This document shows, piece after piece, positions 8,374 to 17,857 of a stretch of DNA of 64,000 nucleotides. Both the position numbers and the translations under genes were made by a program. Source of the stretch: JAGOUU01 sp964387745 (lineage in GTDB: Bacteria; Pseudomonadota; Gammaproteobacteria; JAGOUU01); NCBI GenBank assembly GCA_964387745.1, contig CAYLXL010000003.1, positions 1 through 64,000 on the forward strand. The letters run 5' to 3'. How positions within the stretch are numbered: the stretch's first letter is position 1; the number at the start of each line of letters is the position of its first letter. The notes under the pieces were generated by a model. The model ran no database searches, was not told the DNA's origin, and was given only the letters and a program-made list of their open reading frames with translations.

Positions 8374-11300
8374 ATGTTGTCAGAAGCTATTCAAGTTACT
8401 ACTGTTCTCCGTAAAATTAATCCTAAACTAGCCACAGAAGAAAACACAGCGATTATTTATACCTCAGAGTATAAAAGATTAATTATTGATGGGGTATGGC
8501 GACTAAAACCTTCTGGCTTGTTAGACGATGAAGAGCAAGCAAAAAAAATTATTGATGAGATAGTTAAAGCAGGACAATTTGCTACTGTAAAAGCGAATGA
8601 AATGCTTGATTGTTATATACGAAATAGTATAGGTGAAGATTTAGCGAGTAATACCAAGGTGTTCGAAAGCATAAAGGCTACTCCATTTGGTTTAAAAGAA
8701 ACTTTAACATTATTTAAATCAATCCAAGAAATGACTGAAGAACTAGAATTAAAAGACACGAAGTTAATTCATGAAGTATACAGTCAAGTGTATAGCTACG
8801 GCTACTGTAATATATTAAAGATGCAACTGTTTATAAACAAACCAGTATTGATCGCTATGGCACAAGCTGGGAGTCATTTATCGAAAGTAACTACAGCATT
8901 AAGTGAAGTTGCTGATTTATTACAGTTTGATGAAAAAAGGCTAGCTATATCAATGAGCATCATTGATGTCATAACAGAAAGTAAAGACGAGTCAATGAAA
9001 GCAAGTAGGGCAATTCTTCGTCTGAATCAATATAATTTACTTGTCTATAAGCATGTTGAAGCATTAAGAGGAACTGGTGACAAAGTTGACGAAAAAGTTA
9101 AAGAAATTATTTGTGAACACATAAATTCTTTATTAAGAGTAGTTGTTGCTAATGAAGAAAAATTAAAGTCAATGATTATTGCTGTAGAAAGAATGGTAAT
9201 ATTGACATACTCAATAGAACTAAAACAATTTATTGATGGACTCTCTGAGCTCATCAAGAGAATTAAAGAATATGGTTTAGGAGAACATGCCGAGGAGATT
9301 CTAGGTGAGATTATGGCATCTAAAAATCCAAATCAAGTAATTACTTCATTACTGCAAAGCTATATTTTTAATGGGCTTAAGTATGCAGATGGCAATGTTA
9401 CAATTGCATTAAAAGCTTTAACTCTTTTAAATTACCCTGGTAGGTCGCCAATTCTTTCTGAAGAGCACATAATCAGGGCAATAGTACAAGCGGGGGTGGG
9501 GGCAGAAGCCTTGGCGAAAGCCCTAATATTTCTCGATAAAAAATGCAATATTGTAAGCATGCTTAAACCAGAGATGATTGAGCAGTTAAGCTCGGCAGGT
9601 ATGAAGGCATTAGAAATAGCCGAAAACTTATTCGATGTTTATTTGCAAAAGATTCTTTCAATAGGCTTTTTTACACAGGAAGAGAGCAGAGAATTAACTA
9701 ATATAATAAAATCTAAAAATGATGACCAAATAAAAATTGTAGTTCTAGGCTTGGAGAGTGTTTATAATAAAATAAAAAAAACTTTTCCTGAACCAGCATT
9801 AAAAGCAATTTTTTGCGCAATCATTGATTACTGGGATTACAGAGAACCTGATGCATCAGTTGTAATAAAGCTATTTAAAGAAGACTGTACACTTAATGTA
9901 ATGGCATTAAGTAGTACTCCTGAGGTATTATGCCAAGCTTTGGTCAGCGTGACAAGAATGTTAACAAGGATGGGTGACGATAAAAAAATAGTTATTGATG
10001 CGCTGTTTGCTGCTAGGGAAAAGGCTGAAAGTTTGGCTGTGATCTTAAAAGATATGTATGCCTATAACCAGAATCTATTTAGAAGCGATAAAATAGAACT
10101 AATAATTCAATTGATAGTTGCTTCTAATAATATGACCTGTAGAATACATGAGCTAAGAAAAGCTTTGTATATGCTTAATTCTGCACAAATGCTGACAGAG
10201 ATCGGCGCCGAACAATGTATAAAAGAACTTTCGGAATCAATTGAGCCATTACAAAAAGCCAGTGAATTAATAGAAAAAGGTATAATTTCAGCTTATCAAC
10301 GATATGTTATTGAGGATGTTTCGTCGAAAATTAAAGGTATCCAAGAAACAAAAGATAAGATTTCTGCCTTAAGGAATGTGACACAAAGGGGAGGCGCATA
10401 TACTATTAATTCTCCGTACTTAAACATCAAAGAACTAATTCCAGATGATTTGCAAAAATTAAGTAGGATATTAAATGTAATTTATAATAGAATTTTAGAA
10501 CAGAACTGTTCTTATACGGTATTAAAATTATTCTCAAATCAACATGTTCTTAAAGTGATTGTAGAAGCAGGGGGTAATGCAGAGCAGTTAAGTTTTGCTT
10601 TTGTTAAGCTTAACCCTGATTTGTTATATTTTAATGTTAAATATAGTGAGAAAATTATTAATGTAATTGTTGCTGCTGGTTCTAATGCTGAGCTTGTAGT
10701 GCAAGCATTTAATATTATTTGGGACGCGCAGTTTTTATATGGTGAAAGGACACCTGGGATTGTTGAGCAAATAGAAGGCGCAAAAAGTAATGCGGTTGTC
10801 AAAGCAAAGCAATTGGTAGATTCTTTCGTCGCGGAAATATTAGCAAGTGTAACGCCATTTTTCTCAAAAGAAAAATATAGAGAAAAAATAATGGATTCTT
10901 TTTCTAGAGGTGAGCATTTTAAGCTAAGGGCTTTACAAAAGTATGAAGAGGATATTAAGGCATTATGGGAAAGTCTCAAAAAACTTTATCCGGAGCGGGA
11001 GTGTCCAAGTGAGGGTGTGGTAGATATCATTTTTGATACAGTGATAGATAATTTAAATTTCTACACAAAAGACAAAAGAGATGAAAATATAATAAATTAT
11101 GCAAAAATCTTATCGGACTTGTTGCATGGCGAACAAGGCCCAGAACTATTTGTGGCTATTAAAGAATACAAGCATGATGATGCAGGTTTTAGAAAGCGAT
11201 TATATATACTTTTAAACCCTCGTTATGATGAGTTAAGCTATAAAGCAGCTTTTGTTAGTACGGTACTAGGTGTGGATGAAAGTTTGATTGACAAGTTGGA

Positions 11301-11595
11301 GCAAGCTTTTATCCAAATTATTAAGGCGACTAAAGATGGTAAGGGGGTATTAACAGATGAGGTTATCAGATCGTTAGGTGTAGCAGTAGATCCGTACCAG
11401 ACAGCTTGGAGGCTAATATGCAAAACTGAAGTGCCAGAAGAAAAGCAGCTTAGTACTAGTTTATCGGGGAGACTTGGTGTAACAAAGCCTGTATTAAGGG
11501 GAAAGTATCAAAAAGTTAGCTTTTTCGATGAGATTAGCTTTAATGATGATACCAGAAAGCCACTGTCTGAGACCTATTGTCGAGCATATAAGTAA
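8374..11595 (+). CDS. Large all-helical repeat protein, function unknown
   Basis: 1073 residues, not recognised. ATG preceded by a GAGG ribosome site. No signal peptide and no long hydrophobic segment, so probably soluble. It is predicted to be helical throughout. A degenerate motif of the form I-V-x-A-G-x-x-A-E-x-x-x-x-A-(L/F) recurs at about residues 63-78, 162-176, 370-384, 405-419, 729-743 and 765-779, suggesting an alpha-solenoid built of helical hairpins. It sits between the origin and rpmH, where most gammaproteobacteria have nothing, and has its own terminator-like hairpin, so it is probably an independent insertion. A secreted effector or a scaffold protein are possibilities; the sequence does not decide. 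Confidence 0.85.
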   Translation: MLSEAIQVTTVLRKINPKLATEENTAIIYTSEYKRLIIDGVWRLKPSGLLDDEEQAKKIIDEIVKAGQFATVKANEMLDCYIRNSIGEDLASNTKVFESIKATPFGLKETLTLFKSIQEMTEELELKDTKLIHEVYSQVYSYGYCNILKMQLFINKPVLIAMAQAGSHLSKVTTALSEVADLLQFDEKRLAISMSIIDVITESKDESMKASRAILRLNQYNLLVYKHVEALRGTGDKVDEKVKEIICEHINSLLRVVVANEEKLKSMIIAVERMVILTYSIELKQFIDGLSELIKRIKEYGLGEHAEEILGEIMASKNPNQVITSLLQSYIFNGLKYADGNVTIALKALTLLNYPGRSPILSEEHIIRAIVQAGVGAEALAKALIFLDKKCNIVSMLKPEMIEQLSSAGMKALEIAENLFDVYLQKILSIGFFTQEESRELTNIIKSKNDDQIKIVVLGLESVYNKIKKTFPEPALKAIFCAIIDYWDYREPDASVVIKLFKEDCTLNVMALSSTPEVLCQALVSVTRMLTRMGDDKKIVIDALFAAREKAESLAVILKDMYAYNQNLFRSDKIELIIQLIVASNNMTCRIHELRKALYMLNSAQMLTEIGAEQCIKELSESIEPLQKASELIEKGIISAYQRYVIEDVSSKIKGIQETKDKISALRNVTQRGGAYTINSPYLNIKELIPDDLQKLSRILNVIYNRILEQNCSYTVLKLFSNQHVLKVIVEAGGNAEQLSFAFVKLNPDLLYFNVKYSEKIINVIVAAGSNAELVVQAFNIIWDAQFLYGERTPGIVEQIEGAKSNAVVKAKQLVDSFVAEILASVTPFFSKEKYREKIMDSFSRGEHFKLRALQKYEEDIKALWESLKKLYPERECPSEGVVDIIFDTVIDNLNFYTKDKRDENIINYAKILSDLLHGEQGPELFVAIKEYKHDDAGFRKRLYILLNPRYDELSYKAAFVSTVLGVDESLIDKLEQAFIQIIKATKDGKGVLTDEVIRSLGVAVDPYQTAWRLICKTEVPEEKQLSTSLSGRLGVTKPVLRGKYQKVSFFDEISFNDDTRKPLSETYCRAYK

Positions 11596-11602
11596 AATAA
11601 AG

Positions 11603-11661
11603 CCCTACAATCAATAAGTTAAATTAGCAGTACATAATTTAATTTATTGATTAGAGTAGGG
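11603..11661 (+). terminator. Hairpin downstream of the 1073-residue gene
   Basis: CCCTAC with CAATCAATAA pairs with TTATTGATTAG with GTAGGG around an AT-rich centre, eight bases after the stop codon. There is no strong T-run after it, so termination is inferred from stem and position. Confidence 0.5.
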
Positions 11662-11726
11662 TATTATCAAAAGATGATTACGTGCAAGTTTAAAACTCAG
11701 TTAACAACTAATTATTTAATATGCTT

Positions 11727-11755
11727 TTGACTTAATAATCAAAAAATTGTACGAT
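11727..11755 (+). promoter_or_regulatory. Sigma70-type promoter for rpmH
   Basis: TTGACT at 11727-11732, 17-base spacer, TACGAT at 11750-11755. A leader of about 110 bases follows, containing a possible hairpin (CCCC near 11774 with GGGG near 11798), before the rpmH ATG. Confidence 0.6.
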
Positions 11756-11871
11756 TCCATACTTGATCTTAGCCCCACAATTCTGTAAAGTACGGGGTAT
11801 AACTAAGAATAGTAACTAAATTCCAAGTAATTAAGCAATTCAAGAATTATAATTTTTAAACGGGTAATATT

Positions 11872-11991
11872 ATGAAACGTACTTTTCAACCAAACAAACG
11901 TAGACGTGCAAAAAAACATGGTTTTCGTAACAGAAACAGTAAGGTTTTAAACGCGCGTAGAGCAAAAGGTCGTAAGCGTTTATCTGCATAA
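11872..11991 (+). CDS. rpmH: 50S ribosomal protein bL34 (short form)
   Basis: 39 residues against 44-46 in most bacteria. Begins MKRTFQPNKRRRAKKHGFR and ends ARRAKGRKRLSA, so both conserved ends are intact. Compared with the E. coli protein about five residues are missing from the middle, where the family usually has an (M/T)-x-T-x-x-GR segment. Structural protein of the large subunit. The frame is clean, with start and stop as expected and rnpA 19 bases downstream, so this looks like a real shortened gene rather than an error. Confidence 0.95.
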   Translation: MKRTFQPNKRRRAKKHGFRNRNSKVLNARRAKGRKRLSA

Positions 11992-12010
11992 GTTATAAGT
12001 TGTTGAGTTA

Positions 12011-12370
12011 ATGGGTTCATTTTCCATAAGCAATAAAAAGCTACGTAAAAAGACAGAGTATGATGCTGTGTTTGCTAACAGAAGAATCATCAATTCTAGG
12101 CTTTTTAAGATATTCTGGGGTAGAAATACTTGTGATACCCCTAGAATAGGTATAAGTGTAACCAAACGAAACTTTGCTAAAGCAGTAAGTCGCAATAAGC
12201 TAAAAAGATTAGTTAAAGAAAGCTTTAGATTAAATAGCGAGAGTTTACCGTTAATAGATATCGTATTAGTAGTTAAGAAAGAAGCAGCATTACAAACAGC
12301 GGGTGCTTTTTTTGTTGAGTTAGATAAAAAATGGCAACAATTAACCAAGACCGTAAAAGAACAAAGTTAA
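12011..12370 (+). CDS. rnpA: Ribonuclease P protein component
   Basis: 119 residues. Basic protein cofactor of RNase P, which cleaves 5' leaders from tRNA precursors. The RNR-type motif is seen in VSRNKLKRLVKESFR and is preceded by the conserved ISVTKR. ATG start. Its 3' end overlaps yidD by 40 bases. Canonical rpmH-rnpA-yidD-yidC order. Confidence 0.97.
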   Translation: MGSFSISNKKLRKKTEYDAVFANRRIINSRLFKIFWGRNTCDTPRIGISVTKRNFAKAVSRNKLKRLVKESFRLNSESLPLIDIVLVVKKEAALQTAGAFFVELDKKWQQLTKTVKEQS

Positions 12371-12642
12371 TTCATCTGTTGTCTATTCTGGCTATAAGAC
12401 TAATAAAAAGTTATCAACTAATCTTATCTCCACTTTTACATACCCTATCATTGAGCACAATGGTTGGTGGTTGTCGTTTTTATCCAAGCTGTTCTGAATA
12501 CAGCATTCATGCTATTAAACACCATGGGGTTAGCTTTAAAAGCTTTAGGCTAATATTGTCTCGCTTAACGAGATGTCGCCCCTTTTTTTTATTTAATAAT
12601 AAAAACTGTAAAAAATACAGTGGCTACGATCCAGTAGATTAA
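12331..12642 (+). CDS. yidD: Membrane protein insertion efficiency factor YidD
   Basis: 103 residues. Small membrane-associated protein that assists YidC-dependent insertion. Family signature CRFYPSCSEYSIHAI is present, with the usual upstream segment RLIKSYQLILSPLL and downstream RLTRCRPF. The start overlaps the rnpA 3' end, a common arrangement. Confidence 0.95.
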   Translation: MATINQDRKRTKLIHLLSILAIRLIKSYQLILSPLLHTLSLSTMVGGCRFYPSCSEYSIHAIKHHGVSFKSFRLILSRLTRCRPFFLFNNKNCKKYSGYDPVD

Positions 12643-12674
12643 TAACCAGTTTCATAATAGAGGTAATTTAAATA

Positions 12675-14411
12675 ATGGAAACACAAAAAGTCATTTTAAC
12701 TTCAGTATTTTTTTTCTTAAGTTACTTGCTTTGGAATAGTTGGTATGAAACCTTTCCTGATAGATATCAACAGCAAATCAATAATCAAGAGCAAGTGTTA
12801 CAAAGCGATGTTCCTACTGTGCCTGCAAGTAACGCTGTTAATCCAACAGAGAGTAATATAGGCAATACAAATGGCAGTGTGAATACTGCTAAGTTGATTA
12901 CTGTGACTACTGATGTGGTTGAATACAAAATTAATCAAGTTGGGGGCGATATCGTCCAGGTGAAATTATTAAAATTTAATAAATCAAATGAAGATAAAAC
13001 CCCAATAGATTTATTAAACAGTAATAGCGAGACTCTTTATATTGCACCAAATGGTTTGACTGGAGAGCAGGGGCCAGATACTCAAAATAGTCGTGCTGAA
13101 TATAAGGCAGACAAGGCAGAGTATAGTTATGACCAAGATTACAATAAAGACACAGGTAATCTAACTGTTAATCTTGTTGCTATTGGTAAAGACAATTTAA
13201 AGTTTATAAAAACATTTGTATTCTATAAAACGAAATATACAGTTGATGTTGAGTATAAAGTTATTAATAACAGCACAACAGATTGGAATGGGCATTTATT
13301 TAGTGTATTAAAAAGAAAAAACTTAGGATCTAGTTCAAGTTTTTTTAGTCCTACAGCTTTTACTGGAATAGCGGCTTATTCAGTTGCTGATAAATTTCAC
13401 AAGATATCTCCAGATAGTCTAAAAAGCACAGAAAAGAAATGGAGTAGTGAGCACAGCTGGGCTGCAATGATACAGCACTATTTTTTAAGCGCATGGGTAC
13501 CAAATAGTTCTGAGTCGTATCAATATACTGCAAAAGCAAATCAAGATGGCACTTATAGTGTTAATTTATTAAGTCCTAATTTTGTGGTTAAACCTGGTGA
13601 AACTAAAACCAAAAGCATTAAGTTTTATTCTGGACCAGAGCAGGCTGATAGCCTAGCGTTACTAGCTCCAGGCCTAGAAAGAACGGTTGATTACGGAATC
13701 TTATGGCCGATATCGAATGCTATTTTTTGGGGGATGAAAAAAATTCACAACTACGTGGGTAACTGGGGTTATGCAATTATTTTGATTACTTTGTTAATTA
13801 AGCTTTTATTTTATCGCTTAGCTTCTTCAAGCTATCGTTCAATGGCAAAGATGAAAATACTGGCGCCAAAAATAGAGCAGTTGAAATCAAGATATGGTGA
13901 AGATCGTGAAAAAATGGGTAAAGCCATGATGGAATTATATAAGAAAGAAAAAGTAAACCCGTTAGGTGGCTGCTTGCCGATGCTTATTCAATTACCATTC
14001 TTTATTGCTTTGTATTGGGTAATTATAGAAAGTGTTGAGTTAAGACAAGCGCCATTTGTGTTGTGGGTAACTGATCTATCAGTAAAAGATCCATATTTTG
14101 TGTTACCAATTTTAATGGGTCTAGCAATGCTTGGGCAACAAAAGTTGAGTCCTGCACCAGCCGATCCAACGCAAGCTAAAGTAATGATGATGTTACCTGT
14201 AGTATTTACAGTCATGTTTGTATATTTTCCTGCAGGCTTAGTACTGTACTGGGTAATAAATACTGTGGCATCAATTATTCAACAGTGGTGGATTACCAAA
14301 ACTGTAGATGCAGATGGTAATACAAGAAAAAAGGATAAAAACAAAATATCTGCTAAAAAGATGGATATTAAAAATATTGATATCAATAAAAAAGCAATGA
14401 ATGATGGATAA
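12675..14411 (+). CDS. yidC: Membrane protein insertase YidC
   Basis: 578 residues. Inner-membrane insertase and chaperone. One N-terminal membrane segment (about 8-24) precedes a large periplasmic domain up to about 350. The conserved C-terminal five-helix core starts near WGYAIILITLLIKLLFY and contains VNPLGGCLPMLIQLPFFIALY and the late FPAGLVLYWVINT. The tail is lysine-rich, as in gammaproteobacterial YidC. AGAGG ribosome site upstream of the ATG. Confidence 0.97.
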   Translation: METQKVILTSVFFFLSYLLWNSWYETFPDRYQQQINNQEQVLQSDVPTVPASNAVNPTESNIGNTNGSVNTAKLITVTTDVVEYKINQVGGDIVQVKLLKFNKSNEDKTPIDLLNSNSETLYIAPNGLTGEQGPDTQNSRAEYKADKAEYSYDQDYNKDTGNLTVNLVAIGKDNLKFIKTFVFYKTKYTVDVEYKVINNSTTDWNGHLFSVLKRKNLGSSSSFFSPTAFTGIAAYSVADKFHKISPDSLKSTEKKWSSEHSWAAMIQHYFLSAWVPNSSESYQYTAKANQDGTYSVNLLSPNFVVKPGETKTKSIKFYSGPEQADSLALLAPGLERTVDYGILWPISNAIFWGMKKIHNYVGNWGYAIILITLLIKLLFYRLASSSYRSMAKMKILAPKIEQLKSRYGEDREKMGKAMMELYKKEKVNPLGGCLPMLIQLPFFIALYWVIIESVELRQAPFVLWVTDLSVKDPYFVLPILMGLAMLGQQKLSPAPADPTQAKVMMMLPVVFTVMFVYFPAGLVLYWVINTVASIIQQWWITKTVDADGNTRKKDKNKISAKKMDIKNIDINKKAMNDG

Positions 14412-14432
14412 TCATAACGGATAAATGGGGAG

Positions 14433-15902
14433 ATGGATAGTTTAGCGCTTTTAAATACAGTCAATATTGATTCTCATACTGTACCAACAGATGCGGCAGT
14501 AGATACAATCGTAGCTTCTGCTACGGCTGTTGGTATGGGTGGAGTTGCGATAGTTCGGGTCTCTGGTAATAAGTCTGCAGTTTTAACTCTTGTTAATAAA
14601 ATATTAAAAACTTCTCTCAAGCCTCGTTATGCTTATTATGGCAATTTTTATAATTCTCAAGGAGTAATTTTAGATAAAGGATTAGCTTTGTATTTTGCTG
14701 CGCCAAATTCTTATACAGGTGAGCATGTTTTAGAATTACACTGTCATGGTGGTTTTATAGTTATTAATAATATTATTGAAGAAATTATTGGTTCTGACAG
14801 TAATATTAGATTAGCTGAGCCAGGTGAGTTTACAAAACGTGCTTGGTTGAATGGCAAAATGGATCTTGCGCAAGTTGAAGCAGTTGCGGATGTCATTAAC
14901 GCTACTTCTAAACAAGCAGCGCAAGCAGCGGTAAATACTTTAGTGGGAGAGTTTTCTTTAATTATAAATACTTTTCTAGAAGAGCTTATTCATCTTCGAG
15001 TCTATGTGGAAGCGGCAATTGATTTCTCAGATGAGCAAATAGATTTTATTAGACTAGGTGAGATCAAAGAAAGAGTATTGTTATTAACAGATAAGTTACA
15101 AAAGATTATTGCGCAAACAAAACAGGGCGTGATTATTCAAGAGGGGCTTGATATTGTAATCGCTGGCCGACCTAATGCCGGTAAATCAAGTTTATTAAAT
15201 GCACTTTGTCATAGTGATGAGGCTATTGTAACTGATATAGCAGGTACAACACGTGACGTTATTAAAACTCATATTAGTATTAAGGGCGTCCCGGTAAACT
15301 TGTTTGATACAGCAGGCATTAGACAAAGCGATGATCGTGTTGAGCAAGAGGGGATAAAAAAGGCTATTAAGGCAATAGATAACGCTCAATTAGTATTGTT
15401 GCTAATCGACGGTAGCTTGCCAGAGTATAGAAATTTAAGTTTAGATGAGATTATAGAAAAAGAGTTCGAGAATATAAATTATGCTAATTTAAAAAGCAAG
15501 TATAACGATCAGGTTAATAAAAATGATTTTATTTTAATTGTTAATAAGATTGATAAAGTATTCAGGCTCTCGAAAATTGACCCGGTTAATCAAGACGTTT
15601 TATTTATTTCCGCGAAAGATAAATTAGGTATTAATGAGCTTGAAGATTTAATCTTAAAGAAATGTGGCTATTTACAGACGGCAGAAGGTAGGTTTACAGC
15701 TCGGCGTAGGCATCTTATAAGTCTAAATGAGGTGGCTGTATGTTTGGTCAAGGCAACAGAATTATTAAACAGTGATGCTTATCAAGATTTGATCGCTGAA
15801 GAGTTAAGATTGGCGCAAGAGGCGTTAGCATCGATAACTGGTGAGTTTAGCTCTGACGATTTATTAGGTAATATTTTTTCTAGTTTTTGTATTGGTAAAT
15901 AG
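14433..15902 (+). CDS. mnmE: tRNA modification GTPase MnmE
   Basis: 489 residues. With MnmG it makes the 5-carboxymethylaminomethyl group on U34 of certain tRNAs. The folate-binding N-domain begins near DTIVASATAVGMGGVAIVRVSG. The G domain has GRPNAGKSS (G1), DIAGTTRD (G2), DTAGI (G3) and NKID (G4). The C-terminus ends CIGK, the conserved C-(I/L/F)-G-K with the catalytic cysteine. The N-terminus is about 20 residues longer than in E. coli; no later in-frame ATG or GTG precedes the conserved region. Two bases separate it from mnmG. Confidence 0.97.
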   Translation: MDSLALLNTVNIDSHTVPTDAAVDTIVASATAVGMGGVAIVRVSGNKSAVLTLVNKILKTSLKPRYAYYGNFYNSQGVILDKGLALYFAAPNSYTGEHVLELHCHGGFIVINNIIEEIIGSDSNIRLAEPGEFTKRAWLNGKMDLAQVEAVADVINATSKQAAQAAVNTLVGEFSLIINTFLEELIHLRVYVEAAIDFSDEQIDFIRLGEIKERVLLLTDKLQKIIAQTKQGVIIQEGLDIVIAGRPNAGKSSLLNALCHSDEAIVTDIAGTTRDVIKTHISIKGVPVNLFDTAGIRQSDDRVEQEGIKKAIKAIDNAQLVLLLIDGSLPEYRNLSLDEIIEKEFENINYANLKSKYNDQVNKNDFILIVNKIDKVFRLSKIDPVNQDVLFISAKDKLGINELEDLILKKCGYLQTAEGRFTARRRHLISLNEVAVCLVKATELLNSDAYQDLIAEELRLAQEALASITGEFSSDDLLGNIFSSFCIGK

Positions 15903-15904
15903 AT

Positions 15905-17825
15905 GTGAAAAATTTTTATTCGGAAAAATTTGATGTAATAGTTATTGGCGGCGGTCATGCAGGTACAGAAGCTGCATTAGCTGCCAGTCGTATGGGCAGT
16001 AAAACATTGTTACTGACTCATAATATTGAAACTATTGGCCAGATGTCATGTAACCCGGCTATTGGTGGAATTGGTAAAGGGCATCTTGTAAAAGAAATCG
16101 ATGCGCTTGGTGGTGTTATGGGGCGCGCTATTGATCAGGCCGGTATCCAATTTAGAAAATTAAACAGCAGCAAGGGGCCTGCAGTACAATCAACACGAGC
16201 ACAAGCTGATCGGGTTTTATATAAAAATGTTATTAGAAAATATATTGAAAGCCAAGAAAACTTATTTGTTTTTCAACAAGCAGTCGAAGACTTGATTNNN
16301 NNNNNNNGTTGTGGCGGTTAAAACTCAAATGGGTTTAATCTTTTCTGCTAAAACAGTAGTATTAACTGCAGGCACTTTTTTAGCAGGACAAATCCATATA
16401 GGTAGAATGCAACACCGTGGTGGTCGCGCAGGTGAGCAGGCAGCTATGGGCTTATCGCAAGCCCTGCGTGAATTGCCATTTGATGTTGGTCGTTTAAAAA
16501 CAGGTACACCACCACGTATCGATGGCCGCAGTATTGATTATTCAGTAATGGAAAAACAATACGGTGATACGCCTGTACCGCTATTTTCATTTGATCATGA
16601 AGATTTAACGATAGAAGAAGTAAATAAACTTATCCCCAAGCAAATTTGTTGTTACGTTACTTATACTAATCAACAGACTCACGATATTATTCGAGCCGGC
16701 TTAAGTGATTCACCCATGTATAATGGTCAAATCGAAGGAGTGGGGCCAAGATATTGTCCTTCAATTGAAGATAAGATCATGCGCTTTGCTGATAAAGACA
16801 GACACCAGATTTTCGTAGAGCCTGAAGGTTTAACAGTCCATGAGATTTATCCAAATGGTATATCAACTAGCTTATCGTTTGATACTCAATTAGCATTGGT
16901 GCGAAGCATCAAAGGTTTTGAAAATGCTCATATTACAAGACCAGGGTATGCTATAGAGTATGATTATTTTAATCCACAGGGTTTGTATTCCAGTTTAGAA
17001 ACAAAATATATTGAGAACTTATTTTTTGCAGGGCAAATTAATGGCACAACAGGTTATGAAGAAGCAGCTGCGCAAGGAATGGTTGCAGGTATTAATGCTG
17101 CGCGTCGTGCCCAAAACAAAGAGCTGTGGCTGCCAAAGAGACAAGAATGTTATATCGGTGTGTTAATCGATGACTTAATTACTAAAGGCACTATAGAGCC
17201 TTACAGAATGTTTACGAGTCGTGCAGAATATAGATTATTGTTGCGTGAAGACAATGCGGACCTGAGATTAACAGAAATTGGCCGTGACTTGGGTTTAATA
17301 GGCGAAGATCGCTGGGTTAAATTCAACAATAAACAACAGGGTATATCAAAAGAACTAAGCCGCTTAAAAACTCAATGGATTCAGCCAAACTCAGCCGAGT
17401 CTAAAGAGTTGAATAAGTTTCTTAGTAATGAAATTCTTCATGAATATAATTTAAGCGATTTGCTAAGAAGGCCTGAAATAAATTATAAGTTGTTGCAGGA
17501 ACTTAAAATTATCAATAACCAGGAAGTTGAACTTAGTAAAACTCAAATAGAACAAATAGAGATATTAATAAAATACGCAGGCTATATTGAGCGTCAAATA
17601 AAAGAAATCGAAAAACATAAAAAGCACGAAGAACTTAAATTGCCGAAGAATTTTAATTATAAAGAAATCTCAGGGTTATCTAACGAGATTAAAGAAAAAT
17701 TGATTAAAGCTAAACCAGAAACCTTAGGTCAAGCATCAAGAATTGCGGGGGTGACACCTGCAGCGATATCTTTATTACTAGTTTATATAACTAAACATAA
17801 GTTTAATTTAAAAGAAGCTGTTTAA
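15905..17825 (+). CDS. mnmG: tRNA uridine 5-carboxymethylaminomethyl modification enzyme MnmG, interrupted by assembly gap
   Basis: FAD-dependent partner of MnmE. GTG start at 15905 (the overlapping ATG at 15903 is followed at once by a stop). The N-terminal dinucleotide fold GGGHAGTEAALAA is followed by GQMSCNPAIGGIGKGHLVKE. After the gap come GRLKTGTPPRIDGR, GVGPRYCPSIEDK, INGTTGYEEAAAQG and the C-terminal GLSNEIKEKL. Ten Ns at 16298-16307 fall after AVEDLI; the next residues VVAVKTQMGL align directly with E. coli, where about five residues lie between. The frame changes across ten Ns only because the N count is arbitrary; one intact gene of about 640 residues is expected. Confidence 0.95.
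16298..16307. other. Assembly gap (10 N) inside mnmG
   Basis: Flanking residues suggest about 12-18 missing bases, a multiple of three, so the gap does not indicate a frameshift. Confidence 0.9.
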
Positions 17826-17830
17826 GAAAA

Positions 17831-17857
17831 TTAAGTATATTAAGCATATTAAGCATG
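17831..17857. repeat. 9-bp tandem triplication between mnmG and rsmG
   Basis: TTAAGTATA, TTAAGCATA and TTAAGCATG stand head to tail; the last unit supplies the rsmG ATG. The repeat fills most of the spacer. Confidence 0.75.

Noticed and set aside
10539..10979. 146-codon minus-strand reading frame
   Set aside because: It lies wholly inside the 1073-residue plus-strand gene, has no family motifs and is serine/cysteine/alanine-rich as expected for an antisense shadow.
11980..12348. 122-codon minus-strand reading frame
   Set aside because: Antisense to rnpA, which has clear RnpA motifs; no ribosome site or homology seen.
15905..17825. Apparent frameshift in mnmG
   Set aside because: The frame changes only across the ten Ns, whose number is arbitrary. 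Residues on both sides align with the family with about five missing, so the gene is most likely intact.
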